The notes under the pieces were generated by a model. That model made no database searches, was not told the DNA's origin, and worked only from the letters and a program-made list of their open reading frames with translations. DNA of 64,000 nt from Didymodactylos carnosus. Taxonomy: Eukaryota; Rotifera; Eurotatoria; Philodinida; Philodinidae. The DNA lies in the NCBI GenBank assembly GCA_905250885.1, contig CAJNOQ010000106.1:1-64000 (forward strand). Direction: 5' to 3'. Position numbers and translations under genes: made by a program. Positions 49,851 through 60,671 of this stretch are shown in pieces (the first letter of the stretch is position 1; every line of letters starts with the position of its first letter).

Positions 49851-50784
49851 CTAATAAGTGATAGATACATCACTCGATGTAGTTTTTCACGCTGATTCCG
49901 AATACGTATAATTTGTCTTGATAAAATGGTTTTTGATATAAGAAAACTTAACCCCACCTTAAAAACCAGGGTTTTTTGGAAAACCTATATGTCTGTCTAG
50001 TTAATAAACCGCATAAAACTGCGTGCGCTATAGATGCAAGACACCGAGATGAATGTTTACTGTAAATTTGAACGGTATCAGAGTTCAGGAAAATTTAGGA
50101 AGTCGATTGCACTGGTAACGTAGCGAGCAAAAGGAATTTCCTGGAAAAAACTACGGGTTTTTTTATCCACACTTTTTAAGATAGAGTAAAATATTTTTCA
50201 GCATCAGATAGCTGGCATTTTTCTGCTCCAGAAAATATCACAACGAAGTGTTTCGATCGCTTTGTTCGAAATACACAATCAACATTTTCACAAGTTTGCA
50301 CAAGTTAATGCTGGCACTTCGATCAAATTATTGTTTACACAATCGGAGCTTATCAAGGTTGAAAATAACATACCTCTTACGCGCACGAATTTTTATGATC
50401 TGCTTATGGTCTAGTCTAAAGAGCTGCAGCGACACCTAAAGGTGTCTTTTATTGGCCAAATTTTCTAGCAATCACTCGATCCGAGGTTTTAGCTATCAAT
50501 AAACTATCAAAGTTCATTATCAAGTCCGAATAAAAAAATGAAAACGAAAAAATAGAAATCTGAAACAGAACACAATAGCTTTTCAAAACTTCTTAATTCT
50601 GTTTACCGACAGATGAATATATATTAACGTCAAGTTATTATACGAAACTTAAACCTGTTCACTGTTTTGCTACGTCCTTTGTCATACCTTTTGTAAACGG
50701 CATCTCATTGTTTTCTACTTATATAAATTTAGAGTCTAGTGTATAAGCAAAAATTCTGTCTTGCCAAGCTCGAATTATCAAATT
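49851..50784. other. Intergenic, nothing recognised
   Basis: It includes a GCTGATTCCGAATA segment near 49892 resembling part of the palindromic element at 48957-49220. No gene. Confidence 0.4.
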
Positions 50785-50935
50785 GGTGTTCCACTGTGCA
50801 TTACTGTAAGGTATGGTGGCATTATAGCTGATGTTCCCCATAATGAAAAAGTGTTCCACCTTCAGTGAATCAAAACACTTTTTCATTATGGGGGATACCA
50901 GCTATAATGACACCATGCATTCACAGTGGAACACC
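50785..50935. mobile_element. Palindromic MITE (151 bp) upstream of HADHB
   Basis: The ends GGTGTTCCACTGTG / CACAGTGGAACACC are perfect inverted repeats. The inside is also largely palindromic (CCATAATGAAAAAGTGTT / AACACTTTTTCATTATGG). It lies only about 110 bp before the HADHB start codon, so it could overlap the promoter or 5' UTR. Confidence 0.8.
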
Positions 50936-51042
50936 TGCTATAGGAACACAACATAACATTATAATCTTAAGCTCGAGCGTAGTGAACAGACGAATCATTG
51001 GATATTTTGTCTCTTATCTAAACATTTTATTTCTAGTTATTT

Positions 51043-53654
51043 ATGATGGCTGTTCGGCTATCATTTCATCACGGTAACTGATTTATTTGAGTTTAAATAT
51101 CTTTTAGTAATGTGACTTACTTTCTATTAGGTATCAATCACTTTTATATTCTTCAACGGTTCAATAATCAAAGCTTGATAAAACGAACCGTCACCTCGGC
51201 AAGTAACAGTAGCAACATCGATAAAGGACCAAAAACAACAACTTCATCACAAACATCATCTCAAAGTCAAAACAGAGGAAATACGCCAACAGGTTCACAA
51301 AAAGAAACACCATCGCCTCAAACAAAAACGCCTCCAACTCAACAGTCTGGGGCTAAATCAGCTAAAAAGCGTAAGAAATATAACAAGAAATGAATCGCAT
51401 ATAAAAATGTTTTTGTTTCTATTAAGAATCATTGAAAAGCGGTGGTAGGGATGTGGTATTGATCGATGGAGTTCGTACACCGTTTTTACAAAGTTTTACA
51501 TCATATAAAAATTTGATGGCTTATGAATTAGCTCGTCATGCGTTATTGTAAGTTAATTTATGGTCTTTTTTCTTTAGAGACTATGAGGAACCTTTATTTT
51601 ATTGCCCAATTTAGAGGATTAGTCAAACGAACAAAAATTGATAAATCATTACCAGAATATTGTGTAATGGGTACAGTTATTCAAGAAGTTAAAACAAGCA
51701 ATATTGCGCGTGAAGTAAGTTGTTATCAATTGAGTTTACTAAATATATACAGTTCGTTATTTAAAGAGTTCTATTTCAGGCATTGTTGAGTAGTGGATTT
51801 TCGGATAAAATACCCGCCCACACCGTAACTATGGCTTGCATTTCATCGAATGCAGCGATCGCTACAGGTTTGAGGTGCATCTGAGTATTCCTCATATCAT
51901 GCTAATTTCTCATTTTGTTCGCTTTAGGTGTAGCTAATATATCTTCTGGTCAGAATGATCTTATAATTGCTGGTGGTGTAGATTTTATGTCTGATGTACC
52001 AATACGGTATCCGCGTTCAATGCGTAAAATCATGCTCAGTTTAAACCGTGCAAAATCATTACCGCAACGACTTGGACTTATGACACAAATGCTTTCGCCT
52101 AAAAATTTCAGTCCAGAAGTAAGTTTTCAAATGTTCTTTACTAATTCAATACTCTTCTGTATCTTCTATTGCTAGGCGCCATCAATTGCTGAATTCTCAA
52201 CTGGTGAAATAATGGGGCAATCAGCAGATCGCTTATCAGCAGCATTTGATGTACCACGAAAAGATCAGGTTTGTTTCTGGTCTTGTTTTTGTATCTGTTT
52301 AAGCATATCTGTATTACACTATTAGGACGCATACGCTTATCGATCACATAAACTAGCACAAGAAGCAACGGAAAAGGGCTATTTGGACGATATTGTCCCC
52401 TATTATATAGGCGGTAAAAAAGTGCACTATTTTTTCTATTTTAAATGTCTTTATTAATGGCTTTATGGTATATAGGCGAATCAGATGCAATTTCGAAAGA
52501 TAATGGAATTCGTGTCTCATCATTAGAAAAAATGGCTTCACTAAAACCAGCATTTATCAAACCGCATGGAACAGTCACAGCTGCGAATTCTTCATTTGTG
52601 GTAGGTTATTTTTGTTTATTGTTTTTTTTCTCCTGTCTATTACAACAAATTATTTTTTTGTTCACAGACGGATGGTGCATCAGCTTCGCTGAGTAAGAAT
52701 GAACTTACTAGCATCAGGCTATTAACTGTCTCTTACGCTTTATAGTTTCGTCAGATGAAAAAGCAAAAGAGCTTGGTTTAAAACCGAAAGCATATTTAAG
52801 GTTAGTTTTCTTCAAATTAAGAATGATTTTTAAAAGAAAAGTATTTTGTATTTTCTCTTCAGACGTTACGTTTTCGTTTCACAAGACCCGAAAGATCAAT
52901 TGCTTCTTGGGTAACGGAGAGTAATAAGCACTTTTTGCCTCACTGTTTTTTTCATTCCTTTTATTTTCAGACCAGCTTATGCAACAGCCAAACTTCTCGA
53001 TGAAGCTGGTCTTACTCTTAATGATATTGACGTATTTGAGTTTCATGAAGCCTTTGCTGTGAGTTTGTTTTCTGGAGCCAAGCTACGCAAATATTGTTTC
53101 TTACTTAGTAGTCCGTATTTTTGTGAATAATACATAATCATGTACGAAGGCGGGATAAATCTGTCCTTGTGATTTTATATATTGTATGCTTGAAATAAGA
53201 ATGATTATTCGTTTTCTCTGCGATATATTAATTAATTTAAGAGTCACTTTTGTGTCCAATTTAGGGTCAAATTCTAGCCAATCTAAATGCATTAAATTCA
53301 GATTACTTCGCCAAAAAATATTTGAATCGTTCAGAAAAAGTATGTTACGAGTCTAAAATATAATCTAAACATTCTCTTTGCTTTTTTTCACCGTTTAGGT
53401 TGGAGCTATTCCAATGGACAAATTTAACTTATGGGGTGGCTCGTTATCAATCGGGCATCCATTTGGTGCTACAGGAGTTCGTTTAGTAACAACAGCGGCC
53501 AATCGTTTAATACGCGAAGACAAACGATTAGGATTGGTTGCTGCCTGTGCAGCTGGTGGACTTGTCAGTATAATCTTAGAATAGTATATGATATTATATC
53601 TTCATGCTATTTTCTGTTTTATAGGGACATGCCATGCTCATTGAAAGATATTAG
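51043..53654 (+). CDS. HADHB: Mitochondrial trifunctional enzyme subunit beta (3-ketoacyl-CoA thiolase)
   Basis: Sixteen exons (51043-51073, 51131-51370, 51427-51547, 51615-51714, 51780-51867, 51928-52118, 52176-52268, 52326-52413, 52476-52600, 52668-52692, 52746-52800, 52863-52910, 52971-53058, 53265-53339, 53399-53563, 53625-53654) encode 520 residues in unbroken phase. It catalyses the last thiolytic step of long-chain fatty acid beta-oxidation, in mitochondria, with HADHA. Active-site residues are all visible: the Cys in TMACISSN, His in FEFHEAFA, His in [10 protein letters not shown] and Cys in AACAAGG. Typical HADHB segments include [40 protein letters not shown] and [11 protein letters not shown]. 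The N-terminus ([10 protein letters not shown]...[11 protein letters not shown]) is a basic, acid-free mitochondrial presequence. Odd: an S/T/Q/P/K-rich stretch of about 55 residues lies between presequence and thiolase, ending KSAKKRKK. The last intron uses a GTCAGT donor. Confidence 0.95.
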
Positions 53655-54024
53655 GAACAAATTTGAAATTATTTATTTTCATTTCTAATCATTAAAAAAA
53701 ACCGGATATCGCAAAGAAACATGATTTGTTATTCAATTTTTGTTTTTTTCGGTCCTTATGGATCATGCTTCTTTTGTTTTAATTTTGTCTTTCAATCGCT
53801 CCTTTTTTTCTCTCGGCTGTAATTTCTGCTTTGTGTTTGTTTTTAGAGGAATTATCTGGACTATTAATGAAATCTACCGCTATTTCCACTCATTTATTTG
53901 ATAGTGTAATGTTTATTTTCGTTTTTATGTCGTAAAATTTGGTTATATATGAGGGAACACTAAATTATTTGACTAGTTTGTCGCTAAATGATAAAAACAA
54001 AACTGAACATTCTTACATAAAAGG
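53655..54024. other. HADHB 3' flank
   Basis: T-rich DNA; a weak ATTAAA lies at about 53690. Nothing else recognised. Confidence 0.45.
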
Positions 54025-54385
54025 AGTATGATCTTGTAAGATCATATTACAAATTTCACAAGGTCTTATGAAATCTTGTGATAAGATCCTACACGAAATT
54101 CACAGGACCATACTAGAATTCATTAGATCTTATAAGAACTTCATCTGGCATATACATTGCGACTTCACATATCCTTGTATATGACCTCATCATAGAATCT
54201 CATGACAAGAAATTTAAACATGATACACCAATGACTGCTCTACGATCTCGAAAGATCATACAATTGTATGACCTTGCGAGGTTTTAATAATCCATATGGA
54301 CTGGTGTTGTAGATCTTGTTATAAGATTTCACAAAATTTTACACGCTTTTCCAGGATCTTATGATAAGCTTCTATAAGAAAACAT
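54025..54385. repeat. Degenerate palindromic AAGATC/GATCTT repeat cluster
   Basis: More than ten short units such as TAAGATCATATTAC, AAGGTCTTATG, ATCTTGTGATAAGATCC and GATCTTGTTATAAG occur in both orientations over 360 bp. This is the same word family as 30807-30911. It may be a satellite-like or transposon-derived array. Confidence 0.6.
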
Positions 54386-56258
54386 ATCTTGTTATGCGTT
54401 TTTCATGTGGGTTGTCACATTTCTCGCTTTTTAGGCCTTTTCCCCCTTTTCTGAGCTTTTTATGTTGTTTTTCACCAGTAAAATCTTCTAAGACACAAAC
54501 TTATATCTAAGAACAGAGTTATTAAATTATAAAATTTCAGAAAAGGGACAAAAAGTTTTTTTCAAGTTGTCAGATCTTTATAGGTAGCAACACTGCTGCT
54601 AAAATTTAGAGCTAAAACGAGCGACAAAAAAAATAGAAAAGAAAAATACTCGATTTGAACAACTGATCTGTAACTTTTATGCATCTCAAGCACGAAGTGT
54701 GTTTAGACAGCTAAGTTTAAGTATTTAAATTACGCACTAAACAGCAAAATTCTACATAAAATGACATTTTACGTTCATTTTCTTAATGTTATCTATACAT
54801 TTTGCACTTTGCAGCGAAACAACAGATCAAGCGTGGTGCTAACCGGTTTCTGATTGCTCTGTTTCTCAGATATATTCTATTATTTTGACTTCTTCCCTCA
54901 CTTTAGCTCGAAACAAGTAGCTGATACACACTATAAATAGCGGGTATGTTATGATCATTTTTCAACGAAACCGCAGTCGTTAACGGAGTATTCCAAAATA
55001 AGTCAGTGTTTACTCTACGAATAACGAAAACTAACTTATTTTTTGGACGTGTATCGAAGGCTCAACTGCGCCTTTCAAAGATTTTTACTTTTTCAATGCA
55101 AACTATTTCATTCGATTGAAAAGTCTTTAAGAAAAATTCTGCATTTGTGTACTTCATTTTGAAGAACCAAATACCATTTCTTTTTTCTAGCGTATCAAGC
55201 TAAAACTGAGCTCGCGTTGGCAACACCTACTCAATTCCACTATTTTTATATGATATGAGTAATTTTTCAAAACTTGCGAGAAAAAAGTAACGAACAGAAT
55301 ATCTTTTCTAAAAATATACGTAAAACATCGAACAGCAAGCAGACTACTCTAAGTGCTGTTTCTGTTCTACAGCAAGCATCACTTCTTTTCTTACGCTTGA
55401 CTCTGGAATTTCACTGCACACCCAAAAAAACAACACAATTATATCCTACATTTAAACGCAAAAAGTATCACAATCGGTACTACTTAGTTTCATCCACTAA
55501 AAATTAAAGTGCGTTTGCCATTTGCACATGGAATTCTAATTAAGTTTCATTGTATATACATAAACACCGTCTCGTATATGTATGTAAAAATATTGTCCAT
55601 ATTTCGCTTACTTCCTCTCAATCAGCCTAAAAGCACACAAAATAATGATTGTTGTCTATCAAATTGTCACATATTGTTACTGCATATGTTAAGTATTTTT
55701 TTATTCAATTCTATAGATGTGTGTGTACTAATATCATGCTGATCTTTTCATCTCGTTCAATACATTCACAGAGTGATGGTTAAATCAATCGCCTTCTATT
55801 TTTACTACTTAGAAAGAATACGAGATCTATAGATAATGAACATTCATCCATGGTTGGTGATGAATTGGGAAAACTTCTTGCTTTACTCGTCATAAGAGAA
55901 AAAAGAAAGAGAAAACACAAACGTGATCAGATTTTCAGATTTAAACAAAGCGAGAAATAATAAGGAAAAATAATCAATGACAAGATGAGAGCACTTAATT
56001 TAAAGTAGTTGGATAGTTAGCGTTGCTGACGATTGAGAGTACTTCTCTCGAGAACTGCATTCTCGAAGAAATATGCGTCATCGAACTTCAAACAATGTGA
56101 AGCGAACTTCTTCATTCATAACATATTTCTCGTTTACATATTAACGTTGCTACGGAAAGGAATCGTGAAGCTTTGCCATGTCATCTGCGTACAAAAAAAC
56201 GCCCGTTTATTCTGAGATTGTTATAACAACATACTTTTTATTAAATATCATTAAATAC
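54386..56258. other. Intergenic, nothing recognised
   Basis: This holds weak inverted similarity around 54990-55050 (CCAAAATAAGTCAGT / ACTAACTTATTTTTTGG) and AT-rich DNA. The Bsx polyadenylation signal (minus strand AATAAA, 56242-56237) is at the right end. Open frames at 55274-55742 carry no motif. Confidence 0.4.
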
Positions 56259-58565
56259 TTATTTACATGAACTCGTACTCGATTCTTGATCACTGACAAC
56301 GTCAACATCACCCTTACTGTGTTTATCTTTTGTTGTACTAGATGACAAATCGAGAGCAGTTCGACGTGCTTGTTTTTTATGCTTCATTCGACGATTCTGA
56401 AACCATGTTTTGACCTAAATACACAATGATATCTAGTAAACAAGAAAAATATGTCAGAACTAACTTATACTTGTGCTTCGCTAAGATTTAGAACATTTGC
56501 TAATTCAACTCGTTCCGATGTACTCAAATATTTTTGTGTTTCAAACCGTTTTTCTAGACCATTGAACTGATGATCACTGAATACTGTTCGAGCTTTTCGC
56601 CGGCGACAATGTTTCAATGAATGTTCACTGTTCAAATAAGCATGACAACTTAATCCTAAACACGTAAGCAATGCAAGCAACAATCAAAGAAAACCATGAT
56701 TTTGTATAGTCGAGAACGGAAAATGAGCAGAGATGATATCTATATGTTGAAGAACGACAGGATGTGAGCCTTGAGTTATTATAATAGAAGTGCGTTCTTT
56801 CTTGTATAAAACTTCTTTACTTTGATTAATTCTGTTCAGATTACAACTCTTAGTGCATATTACCCAACGACAGATTATGCCTCCTTTCCCTCACTTCTAT
56901 TGATATCGGTAGCATGTACTCTAATCTGGTTATTCATATTAACTTCATTTTAACTTCTACATAATATACTATCGTATAGAACCATAGAGACAATGATGTC
57001 TGACCCTATGATAAGAAACCTTCATTTCTGCTCGACGTCATTTCTCTCTCTTACAAATAATCAAATATTTTACTCGCATGAGAAACAAGAACTCATCATT
57101 AGAATCCATTGTGACGCAATGCTTGTTCTAAAGAAAAAAACTGATTGTTTCTTCTTATGGTTGACCATCCTCTTGTAGGGGCAGTATATATATCTAGCCC
57201 TTACCTGCATCAAGTCGATCGAACATGATAAGCGAGCTGTTCGTATTGACATAAAAAACTAGTCTTAGTATTTTAGTAGGAAAAGTGTTCTCTCTTTACT
57301 CATTAATCACTCAACAAACAGTCATAAAGTATGACGTGTATTTATAATACATGCAATTGTTAGAAAAAGAAAATGAAATGATGATATCAAGAAACAAGGC
57401 ATACAGCAGGTAGATACATAGTTGCAAAACTATAGCATTCAATAGACTTTTAGTGAAACATGGACGATGGTACTCAGCTTAAAGAACCATCAATACGATG
57501 GTGAGAGAAAAGTTGATTAAAAAACTGAGTATAACGATCTCCAGAGTGTAGAGAACTGTCACTCTCAGTCACCGTCTCAAGGAACTCTATTTTTCCTGTA
57601 TTAAGTGATTCTCTAATAAGCGAATAGTAACACTGGTATTTCACACTAGAATATATTCTTTGATTTCAAAAATGAGCGGCAATTTATCTTTATTCCACTG
57701 ATTAAACATTCACTATTTTCCCAGTTGGAAAGGACAAAATCGTTGCATGATCTATTTGCCACGATTTAGTCATTATCCTATATTATGTATTATTCGATTT
57801 TAACACCTAGCCATCTTTTAATGAACATCTTACTAGCTTTGAGCAAATAACAACGGCTCGTTTTTGACAAGTGTGCACGACACATCTACAATAATGTATT
57901 TTCAAAGAAGAAAAACGATAACGATAAATGTCAAAGTAAGTGACACAAACAGAGAGAAGGAAAGTACGAAGTATAGAGAAATAATTAATTCAAACTTTTC
58001 TTCTGGACATCAGCACTTCTTAAGGGACAATCGGTCAGAAAAATGTGTAAGCACTTCCGTAACGCAACTTGTTTCAGGCGATATACGCTTGACAAATACG
58101 GACTAGGGGCTATACTGTTTCTAGTTTGATTTTAGCATAAAACGCTAGTGAAGATATCACGCACCAACAAAGAGCTCACTGGTCACAGAGAAACTCACCA
58201 TGAAAAAAGAGCGGATATAATTCTGGTTTGATCGCTGCATACCGACTAAGTTGCTCTGGGAGTGAGTAAAAATTTGGAGAAAATATTGTTGAAGCCAAAT
58301 CTGAACCTTGTGGCGCTGATCTTGATGATGTGATTTCATCTGAAACGCGATCAATGTTATTTGGTGGTGAGCGTGATGAGTTTGTATCTAACGATGAGGA
58401 CCTTGACAATAGTTCTGTAATTGAAGATGGTTGTGACTCTGGAGTTGATTTTAGTGGTGGTAATGACAAGACGGTTGCTGCATTTTTTAATAGAATATCT
58501 TCGATTAAAAAACTGTTTGTACCTAACGAATGACTACCGCGTTCGGCTCCAAATACTTTTGTCAT
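56259..58565 (-). CDS. BSX: Bsx/bsh-type homeobox transcription factor
   Basis: Three exons on the minus strand (58565-58199, 56655-56471, 56414-56259) encode 235 residues in continuous phase. The homeodomain starts [20 protein letters not shown], continues [20 protein letters not shown] and, across the intron, ends [16 protein letters not shown], a very close match to the Bsx/brain-specific homeobox class. An N-terminal FLIEDILL motif (residues ~19-26) is also typical of Bsx. The predicted role is a nuclear DNA-binding factor in nervous-system cell fate. The first intron is 1543 bp, far longer than the local norm. An in-frame stop lies upstream of the ATG at 58565. A polyadenylation signal (AATAAA on the minus strand) lies at 56242-56237, about 17 bases past the stop. 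Confidence 0.92.
56656..58198 (-). other. Long first intron of the Bsx gene
   Basis: 1543 bp with canonical GT (58198-58197) and AG (56657-56656). No exon, RNA gene or palindromic element was recognised inside. Its length in a gene with otherwise short introns makes it a reasonable place for regulatory elements, by inference only. Confidence 0.6.
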
Positions 58566-59820
58566 CGCTTCAACAAATGATGCTGAGATTTGTTTTTTAT
58601 TGTGTATTTAGCCACTTTCTCTTGTATTAATCCACTATTTTCCCATTGGACTGAAATTTATTTATGACAAATGCTCTATTTGTTCATAAATCAAACTAAC
58701 TAATCAAGTGATAATAGCAACTATTTAGTAAATCGAAAGAAAAATATTACCATAATAGATTGCTACCCATTGAAGAGACAAGAAGAAGAAGAGTTAAATA
58801 AAATTGTAGATGTCTTCTAATTCTTGTGCCGCTGTACAAAATATGAATGGCAACAATAAGCAGAAAAAATGTCATTGGTAAAAGAGAAAAACAGAATGAA
58901 TATTAAACATGGCATAGATTGGACAGAAAAACAAGAAGAAAAAGGATTAGGAGAGAGAGAGAGAGAGAGAGAGGGAGGGAGAGAGAAAAAAACGAACACT
59001 ACTGACCCACATTGTCGAACTTTTAGTAGTAACTTTTACAGATTCGCTAATAACGAGTTGCATAAGACACATGATTATATCAGTGAAAATATAGATATAC
59101 CAGAACCGACCTCCATTCATTTTATTTTAGTTTGAGAATTTCAGATGATATTCTTAACAAAAGCATTTGCTTCCGTTTGAGTCAGTTTTGAATAACTGTC
59201 ATGTTTCTAAATAAAATCCAAGTGGTTTTGAATACTGCACTGTAACCTGAAAGAGGGATAAATAAAAATAAATAATGCGTCCGCTGCATGTTCAAACGGT
59301 CCCTTTTAGGGAAGCGATGCCATTATTTTTACTGTGTCGTTTGTCAATATAACAGAACTCGAATTCCGTTTATTAACTTTCAGAACGATAATAACATTAG
59401 ATCAGAATATAAATGGATGAGGAAATGAGATAAGATGTCTGTACTTTATATTTTAATATACATAATATCAGGTACAACTAAAATACAGGGAAGGTGATTA
59501 ACTATGACATTCAACTAACTTCTTCAATTAGTGTGTGCAATGACAAGGAAAATTTTGGTCTTATCGAATTATGGTTACAGAAAAAGAAGAATAGGCGGTA
59601 AGTATCAAGTAAAGTGAAAATGTTACATTCAATTCAATTATAGCAAATACATGTTATTGTGTGACTTTCATAGGCGAACACAGCAGACTTAAGATGATTT
59701 CAAGTTGAATTTAATAAAATTAAGCATCTCGGCTGTTTCTGATCTGTTTCGTTCAAGAGACGGGCGTAGTTTTACGTTATTAGTGAATAAACACGTGGTA
59801 TACAGTATTTCAGAAAGATC
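58566..59820. other. Upstream region of the Bsx gene
   Basis: AT-rich with a GA microsatellite (58951-58986). A small imperfect inverted repeat lies at about 59273-59327. No gene seen. Confidence 0.45.
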
Positions 59821-60350
59821 TACCCATGTAATAAAAATCGCATAAAAATCGGCAATTAATCGTGAAAAATCATACGATTAATCGCGATTAATTGCCGATT
59901 TTTTGATGATTTTCAGGTAATTTTAGCGATTAATTGATAATAAGTTCGAACCCATCTTAGGAAATACATATTTTTTTCTGTTGTTTTCATTGTTTATTAT
60001 GTATAATGGAAGGGTCTTAGCACCAGCTGAAGTCGGAGCCTTTCCGACGCCTCGATTTTAGGCATTGCCCAGATACCACCTGTTCACTGGGCTCCTCGAC
60101 GTAAAGCTTTGAGGGATCCCCGAGAAGACTTGGCAACCCCGTTTTACTCTAAAATAAAAAGATGATCTAAATAGAAGTGTATTTCTCGTTGAAATCGTGT
60201 TTCTTATATACAAACTTTACTGCAAAATAAAATGGTGAATAACAATAATCATTTAATCACTTAAAATCAACAATTAATCGCAATTAATCTGCGATTTTTC
60301 AAGAATCGCGATTAATTGTTAAAAATACCGCGATTTCGTCGACATGGGTA
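59821..60350. mobile_element. Foldback element with CGATTAATTGC palindromes (about 530 bp)
   Basis: The ends are inverted: TACCCATGT...AAATCGC at the left, GCGATTTCGTCGACATGGGTA at the right. Both sides are packed with ATTAATCGCGATTAATTG-type words that pair with each other. The GC-richer core at 60010-60150 (CACCAGCTGAAGTCGGAGCC, TGTTCACTGGGCTCCTCG) differs from its surroundings and may be a separate insert. No coding domain. Confidence 0.65.
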
Positions 60351-60671
60351 ATACCTTAAACTAGTACAACGAAATTGTATGTCAAAATATTAGTATTTTC
60401 TGCTGGTAATAACAGCTAAAGTCAGATTGATGCTTTTACCCCAATGGATTGAGAAAGTTGAAACAAATCCAGTAGACAACTTCTGAAGCTAAACATGCTC
60501 TGTTAATATGCAGGTAAATATTCTATCAAAAACTACATATGAGATCATTGTACAAAGTTGAGAAAAATGGATATAAATACAAGAAACTGGTTAAAATTAA
60601 AAATAACAGCAGTAGTAACACACATAAAAGACTAGCGAATAGAAATTTTATTTCATAGAGAATTTTAATAG
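60351..60671. other. SPICE1 3' flank
   Basis: AT-rich. The SPICE1 polyadenylation signal (AATAAA on the minus strand, 60652-60647) is about 20 bases beyond the stop. Confidence 0.5.
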
